13,749 nt of DNA from Phycisphaerales bacterium UBA4658. Lineage in GTDB: Bacteria; Planctomycetota; Phycisphaerae; Phycisphaerales; UBA1924. Under the pieces are notes generated by a model that did no database searches, was not told where the DNA came from, and saw only the letters and a program-made list of their open reading frames with translations. Below are positions 7,831 through 13,749 of the stretch, in pieces (position 1 is the first letter of the stretch; each line of letters begins with the position of its first letter). The translations under genes and the position numbers were made by a program. Where the stretch lies: positions 1 to 13,749 of the forward strand of contig DHLW01000142.1 in the NCBI GenBank assembly GCA_002405485.1, written 5' to 3'.

Positions 7831-9200
7831 GGGCGGCCTCCGCGGAGCAGATCGACCAGCGTGATGGAGACCGGCGGCTGCCTGGTGTAGGCGATCTGAC
7901 GGATGGCGACGTCGTCGGGGCGGCTGCCGGCGTTGAGCGAGCTGCGCTCGAAGCTGATGTCGGCCGGGACTGGCGGATCGATCTTCAGATAGTCCGGATC
8001 GCCGTCGCCGTCGACGTCAAAGCCCGCGGCTCCGGGCTGGCTGCCGGACCCGACCACCGAGTACACGTTGCCGAGATTGTCGACGATCTTCTGTCCCGGT
8101 TGGCGGAGGAACGCGTACTCACGGCGAAGCTCCTGCTGGGTGAGGGGCTGATCCACGCCGGCGGCGAAGTACACGCGATCGCGGAAGCCGTAGACCGCGG
8201 CGCGACCTGGGTTGGAGTCGTCAAAGTCGAAGCGGACGTTCACGGTCTGGATGCTGGAGTAGCGCAGCCCGCCGGAGCCGTCGGTGCCATCGAGCGTCGG
8301 GATGCCGAGGTTGTTCTCGCCGACGGGGAGGCGTCGTTCGCTGTCGGCGAGTTCGCGGCCATCGACGCGGCTGAAGCCTCGGATGGCCTCGACGTAGCTG
8401 GTGCCCTCGGGGGGTCGGATGCGGGGATCGATGCGGCGCACGAAGATCGCCGCGCGGACGGCGTCATCGAACGGACGGCCGATCAGCCGGCCGCTTGCGT
8501 CGCGTTCGCGCGTGCCGGGGACGCGTTGGAAGGCGACGTCCCAGACATAGATCGGGACGACTCCAGGTCCGCTTGGGAACAGCCGTGCCGCGACGGGGAC
8601 TTCAACATAGCCCGTGCATCGGGTGTTTGTGGGCGGGGGAGGACTGGGATTGGCGGCCGAGGGCGCCACGGCGCGCTCGCGCACGTCGACGTCATCCGGG
8701 TAACCAAAGAGCAGTTCGCCGGAGTTGAGATCGACGATTTCGCCGGCGAGCCACTGGCCGAAGCCGAAGTCCTGCTGATCGATGCGCTGGTTTGCCGGGG
8801 TGAATCCTGCGCCGAGGCCGTCGGTGATCGACCCGTTGAAGTTGACGCTGCCAGCGGCGAGGGGGTGTCCGAAGGGGTATCGCATGCGATCCCACAGGAA
8901 CGACGTGGCATCGGCGATGCCATAGTTGGCGATATCGAGGGCGGGATGCGGCTGGCCGCCGGCGCGAGGCAGGGCGTTGCCCCATTTTGCGCTGGACATG
9001 CTGGCGCGGACGGCGTTGGAGACGATGACGCCGTTGATCGCGTCGGTGCCGGCGCGCTGCTCGCGGATGACCACGGGAAACAGAGCCCCCAGCCCGAGGA
9101 GGCCCAGCGCGAGAATGAGGATCGAGATGAGGATCTCGATCAGCGAGAAGCCGGCGCGGGCATGATCGATCCGATCGGAGATGGGTGTTGGCTTGCTCAT
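7827..9200 (-). CDS. gspI: GspI/PilV-like minor pseudopilin, 457 aa
   Basis: Predicted minor pseudopilin that nucleates the tip complex with GspJ and GspK. The prepilin signal is textbook: cleavage G17-F18, mature N-terminus FSLIEILISILILALGLLGL with Glu22 at +5. The 'ALGLLGLGALFPVVIREQ' continuation is characteristic of the GspI/PilV branch. Usual GspI is about 120 aa, so more than 300 residues are extra. Near the C-terminus D395-V-D-G-D-G-D-P-D403 (DNA 7992-8018) is a calcium-loop motif reminiscent of FG-GAP/VCBS or thrombospondin type 3 loops. The start ATG overlaps the gspH stop (ATGA at 9197-9200). There is no clear Shine-Dalgarno sequence upstream, so translation probably depends on coupling. 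It ends in a 4-nt overlap with gspJ. PilV of a type IV pilus is the alternative family name. Confidence 0.87.
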   Translation of the reverse strand: MSKPTPISDRIDHARAGFSLIEILISILILALGLLGLGALFPVVIREQRAGTDAINGVIVSNAVRASMSSAKWGNALPRAGGQPHPALDIANYGIADATSFLWDRMRYPFGHPLAAGSVNFNGSITDGLGAGFTPANQRIDQQDFGFGQWLAGEIVDLNSGELLFGYPDDVDVRERAVAPSAANPSPPPPTNTRCTGYVEVPVAARLFPSGPGVVPIYVWDVAFQRVPGTRERDASGRLIGRPFDDAVRAAIFVRRIDPRIRPPEGTSYVEAIRGFSRVDGRELADSERRLPVGENNLGIPTLDGTDGSGGLRYSSIQTVNVRFDFDDSNPGRAAVYGFRDRVYFAAGVDQPLTQQELRREYAFLRQPGQKIVDNLGNVYSVVGSGSQPGAAGFDVDGDGDPDYLKIDPPVPADISFERSSLNAGSRPDDVAIRQIAYTRQPPVSITLVDLLRGGRP

Positions 9201-10342
9201 CGGGTGATCTTGGGTTGCACGGGCATGGAGCGCAGGGCCCCGGTGTAGCGATCGACGCTGTACAGCCGGGCGAGGGGGCGATCGCCGTCTTCACCGGTCT
9301 CGAACCGGCCGTCAAGGTCGGTGTCACCCTCGATCCAGTCGTTGATGCGATCGATGGAGATGTCCTGTGGCTGGGCGGGGACGTATCGCGGCGCGTAGCT
9401 TCCGAACTGCTGCAGGTCGCCGCTCTGAGGCGGCGCCGCGTAGATGGCGCCGGTGTCCGGGTCGATCCTGGCTCTCAAGGCGGAGGCGAGGCGGCTCTCG
9501 TCATAGAGGGCGATCTGCTGCACCGGCCGAGCCATCACGATGTCCGAAGACTCCCGACCCAGCAGTCGGACCTTTTCCTGGCTTGAGAGGGTCGGGGCGC
9601 TGAGGACGCGCTTGACGAATCGGACCGGATCCTCCACGCCGTCGCGATCGGCGCGGAAGTCGCTGAACGGCTGCGCCTGTCGGCCAGCCGAGCTTCGCCG
9701 CGGCGCGAAGACCAGAACCGGCTCGGTGCTGGCGCCAACGAGGGCGCCCGTGCCGGCCTCGAAGCGGACGAGGAAGGTGTTGCGATCGAGTCCGGCGTCG
9801 GTCGACTCGGCGTTGAAGAAGTCGGTTTCCGGAAACGCCCAGGCGGCCTGGTTCGGCGAGTACCCCGTGGACGCGGCGCTGTTGCCGTAGAAGTCCGAGG
9901 TGACCGACTGGGGCGGAAGATATCCGCGGAGCATGAAGTTGCGGGGCAACTGCACGGGCGGGCCGGCGGGGGCGAAGACCTCGCGACGAAGGACGATCAC
10001 GCCGCTTGGTCCGCTGAGGTTCTCGACGAGTTCACCGGCCTTGACGCAGGGGAGAATGGTGGTTCGCCCGCCTCGGTCGAAGAAGATCACCGCCGCCCCG
10101 TCGTTGCCCGCCGACGAACGCACGGCGACGTCGCGTGCGGCGCGGATGCCCCCGCGGAGCTGGGTCTCGGCGAGGGCTTCCTCGGAGGAGTAGACCATGG
10201 ACTGGAAACTGGGGACGGCGATGAGCACGAGGATGGAGATCAGCACGATCACCACCAGCAGCTCGGTGACGGTGAACGCGCCGGTCCGGCCGAGCCGCGG
10301 GGCACGTGCGGCGGCGTGGGAGCGTGGCATGGATGGGTTCAT
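9197..10342 (-). CDS. gspH: GspH/FimT-like minor pseudopilin, 381 aa
   Basis: Predicted minor pseudopilin. Leader of 22 residues, cleavage expected at A22-F23 (Ala rather than Gly at -1), mature FTVTELLVVIVLISILVLIA with Glu27 at +5. The motif AVPSFQSMVYSSEEALAETQLRG region (about 42-64), followed by a helix containing ARDVAVRSS, is typical of the GspH/FimT group. Usual GspH is about 150-190 aa, so this copy is about twice that. The C-terminal part carries D340-T-D-L-D-G-R-F-E-T-G-E351 (DNA 9290-9325), close to an EF-hand loop with Glu at position 12. Start: the first ATG (10342) has GGAGG at 10350-10354, 7 nt upstream, and overlaps the gspG stop by ATGA; a second in-frame ATG at 10330 is less likely. 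Confidence 0.87.
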   Translation of the reverse strand: MNPSMPRSHAAARAPRLGRTGAFTVTELLVVIVLISILVLIAVPSFQSMVYSSEEALAETQLRGGIRAARDVAVRSSAGNDGAAVIFFDRGGRTTILPCVKAGELVENLSGPSGVIVLRREVFAPAGPPVQLPRNFMLRGYLPPQSVTSDFYGNSAASTGYSPNQAAWAFPETDFFNAESTDAGLDRNTFLVRFEAGTGALVGASTEPVLVFAPRRSSAGRQAQPFSDFRADRDGVEDPVRFVKRVLSAPTLSSQEKVRLLGRESSDIVMARPVQQIALYDESRLASALRARIDPDTGAIYAAPPQSGDLQQFGSYAPRYVPAQPQDISIDRINDWIEGDTDLDGRFETGEDGDRPLARLYSVDRYTGALRSMPVQPKITR

Positions 10343-11259
10343 CGGCCGACCTCCACGATGTTGTCCGCGACGGCCCGGGCACGTGCGGCGGCGTCGCTGA
10401 TCGCCGGATCGAGCTTCAGGCGGTCTCGGATGTCCGCGATGGGCTCGTCGCCGAAGAGCCGGTCCGGCCCTGGGGAGACGATCGCGAACTCGGCCGAGCG
10501 GAGCGAGGCGTCGGTGTTCGGGTCGCCCGCGGCGAGCGGGATGTTGCTGTCGCGGACCTTGCCGACGTCTTCGGGAGTCGGCGCGCGGTACTGGCCGCTT
10601 TCGGTGTAGAAGTTCGGGAGCCAGCGGTAGTACCGGATGGGGCGTGCCTCGGCGAGGTTGCTCGCGTCGGACCAGTAGTCCAGGATCAGGGCGACGTCGC
10701 GATTGGTCGGGCTGTTGTACAGGCGGATGGAGCCGCGTTTGGTCTTGCGAGATGAAGGATCGAACAGCGGGTCGAAGGTGCGTCCGGAACGGGAGAAGGA
10801 GCCGTTCTTGGCCGGTGCGGTGAGGCCGGGACCGTCGACCCCGTCGATCTCCTTGCGGAGGACGCCGACGAGGTAGTACGAGAGGGAGAGCTCGCTGAAC
10901 TTTCGTCCGCCGTTGATGGGAGACATGGGATCGGCGAGGTCGGCGGCTCGCCAGATGGCGGGCGCGTCGTCGCTGGTGATCGGTGTCTGCACGCCGCCGG
11001 GGGCCGGAGCGCGATCGACGACCAGCGGGGGCAGGAACCCGAACTGCTGCTTGAACTGCTCGACGGCGATCTTGATGGCGACGACGGCGGAGCGTTCGGC
11101 GGCGACGTCTCCGCCCGCGCGAGCCCCGCGAAAGGCCAGGAGGAGGATGCCGGCGAGGAGGGCGATGATCCCGAAGACGACCGCGCCCTCGATGACGGTG
11201 AACCCGGGACGGAGGGCCCGATGTCGGGAAATCGCGGAGGTGTGTGTGCGTGTGTGCAT
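10339..11259 (-). CDS. gspG: GspG-like pseudopilin, candidate major subunit, 306 aa
   Basis: Predicted major subunit of the pseudopilus by position after gspF. Leader of 19 residues (MHTRTHTS start, basic), cleavage G19-F20, mature FTVIEGAVVFGIIALLAGIL with Glu24 at +5. The helix continues into AIKIAVEQFKQQFGFLPP (about 61-78), matching the GspG pattern of a long helix followed by 'G.lP'. A 'DYW...PIRYYRW' segment (194-213) corresponds to the DPWG.PY region of GspG, and SPGPDRLFGDEPIADI (262-277) resembles its C-terminal calcium loop. At 306 aa it is about twice the normal length (roughly 140 aa), with extra sequence between helix and C-terminal loop. Start at 11259 shares one base with the gspF stop (TGATG); GGAG at 11267-11270 lies 7 nt upstream. 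It may be a minor rather than the major subunit. Confidence 0.82.
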   Translation of the reverse strand: MHTRTHTSAISRHRALRPGFTVIEGAVVFGIIALLAGILLLAFRGARAGGDVAAERSAVVAIKIAVEQFKQQFGFLPPLVVDRAPAPGGVQTPITSDDAPAIWRAADLADPMSPINGGRKFSELSLSYYLVGVLRKEIDGVDGPGLTAPAKNGSFSRSGRTFDPLFDPSSRKTKRGSIRLYNSPTNRDVALILDYWSDASNLAEARPIRYYRWLPNFYTESGQYRAPTPEDVGKVRDSNIPLAAGDPNTDASLRSAEFAIVSPGPDRLFGDEPIADIRDRLKLDPAISDAAARARAVADNIVEVGR

Positions 11260-12557
11260 CAGACGGCTCCGCCACCCTGCAGGGATTCGATCATCGCGAC
11301 CAGCGGGAGGAACATCGCGACGACGATCGTGCCGACGGCGCCGCCGAGGAACACGATGAGCAGCGGTTCGATGAGCTTGATGAGCCCGCCGACGGCGACG
11401 TCGACCTCTTCGTCGTAGTTGTCGGCGATCTTCATGAGCATCACGTCGAGGTCGCCGGTCTCCTCGCCGACGTCGATCATGTTGACGACGATGGCGTCGC
11501 AGACCTTGCTCTCTCGGAGCGGGCCGGCGAAGCTCTCGCCCTCGCGGATCGAGTCGTGGACCTTGGTCAGGGCCTTCTCGAAGACGTAGTTTCCGGAGGT
11601 GTCGCGAGTGATGAGGATGGCTTCGAGGATGGGAACGCCCGCGGAGATGAGGGTGCCCAGCGTGCGGGTGAAGCGGGCCGTCACGGTCTTCTTGATGAGG
11701 TTGCCGAAGATCGGCATCCAGAAGATGAGCGTGTCCAGCACGGCCCTGCCGATGGGGCTCTTGCGGGCCAGCACGAAGAAGATCCAGATCACGAACGGCG
11801 ACGCCACGATGAAGACCCAGCCCGGGATCGACTGCCCCACGTTGGTCCCGGCGACCCAGCGGCTGGCGTTGATGAGCCAGCGGGTCAGTGCGGGCAAGGC
11901 CACGCCGAAGTCCCGGAAGATCTCCTCGAACTTCGGAATGATGAACACCATGATGAACGTCAGGATCGCCGTCGCGATGATCACGACCGCGATCGGATAG
12001 ATCAGCGCGGCGCGGATCTTCCGCTTGAGCGACTGGGCCTTTTCCATGAACTCGGCCAGTCGCTGGAGGATGATGTCCAGCACGCCGCCGACCTCGCCTG
12101 CGGCCACCATCTTGGTGTACAGCCGGTTGAAGGCCTTGGGGTGCTTGGCCATGGCTTCGGACAGACTGGTGCCGCCTTCGACGTCCTCGCAGACTTCCTG
12201 CAGGACGTTCTTGAGCTTGCCGGGCTTGAGCTGGCTTTCGAGAATCTGCAGCGAGCGGAGGAGCGGCAGACCGGCGTCCTGCAGCGTTGAGAGCTGGCGG
12301 GTGAAGGTCGTGAGGTGCTTGGCCTTGACCTTGCCGATCGAGAAGGCGACTTCCTTCTTCTTCTTCTTGGTCACGACCTCGCCGTCGCCGCCCGCGCCGC
12401 CAGCGGCCTTGGACTTCTGCTTCTGTTCGCGCACGGAGGTCGGGAAGAATCCCTGCCCCTTGATGCGCTGGATCGCCTCCTCGGTCGTGGTGGCTTCGAC
12501 GGTGCCCTTCTGGGGCTTGCCCGCGGCGTTCAGGGCTTCGTACTGAAAGGTGGCCAT
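11259..12557 (-). CDS. gspF: GspF/PilC-family inner-membrane platform protein, 432 aa
   Basis: Polytopic inner-membrane protein that couples the GspE ATPase to pseudopilin insertion. Full length for the family (about 400 aa). An N-terminal MATFQYEALNAAGKPQKGTV segment leads to a Gly/Lys-rich linker (about 51-69, five consecutive Lys at 64-68). Two homologous cytoplasmic helical domains follow: FTRQLSTLQDAGLPLLRSL (85-103) with MVAAGEVGG (150-158), and FTRTLGTLISAGVPILEAI (296-314) with MIDVGEETGDLD (360-371). These duplicated 'aGvp...GE..G.LD' signatures define the family. Membrane segments are at about 184-208, 246-265 and 395-420. The start ATG at 12557 has GGAGG at 12568-12572, 10 nt upstream. 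The stop overlaps the gspG start. Confidence 0.97.
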   Translation of the reverse strand: MATFQYEALNAAGKPQKGTVEATTTEEAIQRIKGQGFFPTSVREQKQKSKAAGGAGGDGEVVTKKKKKEVAFSIGKVKAKHLTTFTRQLSTLQDAGLPLLRSLQILESQLKPGKLKNVLQEVCEDVEGGTSLSEAMAKHPKAFNRLYTKMVAAGEVGGVLDIILQRLAEFMEKAQSLKRKIRAALIYPIAVVIIATAILTFIMVFIIPKFEEIFRDFGVALPALTRWLINASRWVAGTNVGQSIPGWVFIVASPFVIWIFFVLARKSPIGRAVLDTLIFWMPIFGNLIKKTVTARFTRTLGTLISAGVPILEAILITRDTSGNYVFEKALTKVHDSIREGESFAGPLRESKVCDAIVVNMIDVGEETGDLDVMLMKIADNYDEEVDVAVGGLIKLIEPLLIVFLGGAVGTIVVAMFLPLVAMIESLQGGGAV

Positions 12558-12567
12558 GCCGAGTCAA

Positions 12568-12572
12568 CCTCC
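12568..12572 (-). promoter_or_regulatory. Shine-Dalgarno site of gspF (GGAGG)
   Basis: Minus-strand GGAGG, 10 nt before the gspF ATG. It lies in the 124-nt gap after gspE and is overlapped by the end of a 13-codon open frame, which could couple or hinder initiation. Confidence 0.65.
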
Positions 12573-12579
12573 ATGCAAG

Positions 12580-12594
12580 CGGGCCAGTGGCCCG
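12580..12594. other. Inverted repeat in the gspE-gspF spacer
   Basis: CGGGCC (12580-12585) and GGCCCG (12589-12594) form a perfect 6-bp GC stem with a 3-nt loop, 7 nt upstream of the gspF GGAGG on the minus strand. No T-run follows, so it is not a standard terminator. It may lower read-through or protect an RNA end, giving different gspE and pseudopilin levels; this is inference. The remainder of the spacer (12595-12681) shows nothing recognisable. Confidence 0.35.
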
Positions 12595-12681
12595 AGGATC
12601 TTCATCTGGCGGCGTCCGTCGGGGGACGCGTGGGAGTCGATGCGTCGGTCGTCGCGGCGCCGGTCGCGTCGCGTGGGGGAA

Positions 12682-13749
12682 TCAGCCCTCTTCGGCGATG
12701 GTCTCGCGGACCACCTCGTCGATCGTGGTCAGGCCGTCGTAGATGGCCAGCAGCCCGGACTCTCTGAGCGTGCGCATGCCGCGCTTGCGGGCGTAGTCGC
12801 GCAGTGCGTTGGTCGAGGCCTTCTTCATGATCATGTCCCGCATGGTGTCGTCCATGGTCATGATCTCGAAGATGGCCATGCGGCCTCGGTATCCGGAGCC
12901 GTGGCAGTTGTCGCAGCCCTTGCCGCGGAAGAGCTTCTTTCCCCCGATGTCCTCGGGGAGCAGGCCGAGCTCCATGATCTCCTCCTCCCGGGGCTCGTAC
13001 TCGCTCCTGCACTTGGGGCAGATCGTTCTGACCAGCCGTTGCGCGACGATTCCTTCGATCGTGGCCGTGAGCAGGAAGCCCTCGATGCCCAGGTCCAGCA
13101 TGCGGAGGATCGAGCTTGGCGCGTCGTTGGTGTGGAGCGTGCTGAGCACGAGGTGGCCGGTGAGCGAAGCCTGGACGGCGATGTTGCCGGTCTCCAGATC
13201 GCGGATCTCGCCGACCAGGATCACGTCCGGATCCTGTCGCAGGAACGAACGCAGCAGACGCGCGAAGGTGGTCTCGGTCTCCACGTTCACCTGGCACTGG
13301 CAGAGCCCGTCGATGTCGTACTCGACGGGATCCTCCGCGGTCAGGATCTTGGTCTCGATGTCGTTGAGCTCGGCGAGCGCGGCGTAGAGGGTCGTGGTCT
13401 TTCCGGAGCCCGTGGGTCCGGTGACGATGACGATTCCGTTGGGGCGGTTGATGAGCCGCCGAACGCTCGTGAGATCGTCCTCTCGCAGCCCGATGCGATC
13501 GAGCTTGAGCTGCACGTTGGAGCGGTCCAGGACGCGCATGACGACGCTCTCGCCGTGCATGGTCGGAAGCACGCTCACGCGCAGGTCAACGGGGGCTCCG
13601 CCGATGTTGAGCTCGATGCGGCCGTCCTGGGGCAGTCGCCGCTCGGCGATATCGAGGTTCGCCATGACCTTGACGCGGCTGGTGATTGCCGGCCCGAGGT
13701 GCTTGGGCGGGGGGACCATCTCGTACAGGACGCCGTCGATGCGGTAGCG
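12682..13749 (-). CDS. gspE: GspE/PilB-family secretion ATPase, C-terminal 355 aa (5' end beyond window)
   Basis: Cytoplasmic hexameric AAA-like ATPase that powers pseudopilus assembly. Counting from the first visible codon (RYRIDGVLYEMVP), the fragment shows an N2-type domain with SRVKVMANLDIAERRLPQDG (about 24-43), Walker A GPTGSGKT (111-118), an Asp box around ILTAEDPVEYDI (125-136), Walker B DPDVILVGEIRD (173-184), a His box TGHLVLSTLHTND (197-209), and a metal-binding four-Cys motif C244-x2-C247 and C279-x2-C282. All catalytic elements are intact. About 200 or more N-terminal residues (the GspL-binding region in known systems) lie outside the window. It ends 124 nt before gspF. GspE rather than PilB is preferred from the downstream G-H-I-J-K order. 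Confidence 0.97.
   Translation of the reverse strand, partial: RYRIDGVLYEMVPPPKHLGPAITSRVKVMANLDIAERRLPQDGRIELNIGGAPVDLRVSVLPTMHGESVVMRVLDRSNVQLKLDRIGLREDDLTSVRRLINRPNGIVIVTGPTGSGKTTTLYAALAELNDIETKILTAEDPVEYDIDGLCQCQVNVETETTFARLLRSFLRQDPDVILVGEIRDLETGNIAVQASLTGHLVLSTLHTNDAPSSILRMLDLGIEGFLLTATIEGIVAQRLVRTICPKCRSEYEPREEEIMELGLLPEDIGGKKLFRGKGCDNCHGSGYRGRMAIFEIMTMDDTMRDMIMKKASTNALRDYARKRGMRTLRESGLLAIYDGLTTIDEVVRETIAEEG

Larger units (their letters stand above)
12564..12605 (-). other. Possible 13-codon leader frame before gspF (speculative)
   Basis: An ATG at 12605 opens a 13-codon frame (MKILGPLARLHGG) that stops at 12564-12566, immediately after the gspF ribosome binding site. It spans the hairpin at 12580-12594. 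No Shine-Dalgarno sequence precedes it, so it is probably chance; it is recorded because its layout resembles a translational attenuator. Confidence 0.12.
116..13749 (-). other. gspEFGHIJK-type pseudopilus assembly operon (5' end outside window)
   Basis: Seven consecutive genes lie on the minus strand with no opposing gene. F/G share one base (TGATG), and G/H, H/I and I/J overlap by four bases (ATGA). J/K are 53 nt apart and E/F 124 nt apart. The order E-F-G-H-I-J-K is the canonical order of type II secretion core operons. No terminator of the stem-plus-T-run kind and no convincing promoter is visible between the genes, so a single transcript entering from the right edge is inferred. Partners of a complete T2SS (GspC, GspD secretin, GspL, GspM, prepilin peptidase) are not in the window and may be upstream or elsewhere. 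Confidence 0.85.

Noticed and set aside
6436..7890. Plus-strand open frame of 484 codons opposite gspJ
   Set aside because: Same antisense-shadow pattern; no domain, and the sense gene has a signal, ribosome binding site and overlaps with its neighbours.
7764..9248. Plus-strand open frame of 494 codons opposite gspI
   Set aside because: It mirrors a clear prepilin gene, is Ala/Gly/Asp/Val-rich low-complexity shadow sequence and has no recognisable domain. High GC at third positions keeps the antisense frame open.
10342..11275. Extension of the gspH frame upstream into gspG
   Set aside because: Arg-rich shadow of gspG. The GspH prepilin leader begins at 10342, with GGAGG in place.
11259..12567. 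Extension of the gspG frame upstream through gspF
   Set aside because: The extension is an Arg/His-rich out-of-frame reading of gspF. gspG starts at 11259 with a GGAG site and prepilin leader.
12580..12594. Rho-independent terminator after gspE
   Set aside because: The stem is only 6 bp with no downstream T-run on either strand, and gspF follows in the same direction.

Overview
The window is a single, uninterrupted, minus-strand gene cluster of 13.7 kb that encodes the inner-membrane and pseudopilus part of a type II secretion (T2SS, general secretory pathway) or closely related type IV-filament machine. Read along the minus strand from the right edge, the genes are gspE (assembly ATPase, 5' end cut off by the window), gspF (polytopic platform protein), then five prepilin-like genes in the canonical order gspG, gspH, gspI, gspJ and gspK. 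No gene on the plus strand is supported. The long plus-strand open frames are antisense shadows produced by the very GC-rich codon usage.

The DNA is strongly GC-rich (about two thirds or more by eye). The pseudopilins are far larger than their proteobacterial counterparts: GspG about 306 aa, GspH 381, GspI 457, GspJ 614 and GspK 1938. This size pattern, together with N-x-N motifs and a C-terminal 'RSDIFTVYFLIHGY' segment in GspK, resembles what I know from Planctomycetota, most likely Phycisphaerae-type bacteria. That taxonomic call is an inference from style, not from a marker gene.

Region by region: 1-115 is a non-coding tail with a striking C/A-only tract (G-quadruplex-prone in the transcript) just after the gspK stop. 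116-5932 is the giant gspK. 5933-5985 is a short spacer with the gspK ribosome binding site. 5986-11259 holds gspJ, gspI, gspH and gspG, joined by three ATGA stop/start overlaps and preceded by a TGATG overlap with gspF. 11259-12557 is gspF. 12558-12681 is a spacer with a small hairpin. 12682-13749 is the C-terminal part of gspE. The tight packing implies one polycistronic, translationally coupled operon transcribed from a promoter to the right of the window.

Working model: GspE hydrolyses ATP in the cytoplasm and drives GspF. GspF helps add GspG subunits to a periplasmic pseudopilus whose tip is capped by GspH, GspI, GspJ and GspK. All five prepilins have a recognisable N-terminal signal of the class III type; G, H, I and J keep Glu at +5, and K lacks it as GspK proteins normally do. 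GspC, GspD, GspL, GspM and a prepilin peptidase are not in the window. The most interesting points are the roughly six-fold enlarged tip protein GspK, the general inflation of all minor pseudopilins, and the presence of one calcium-loop-like Asp-rich motif in each of the five pseudopilins.
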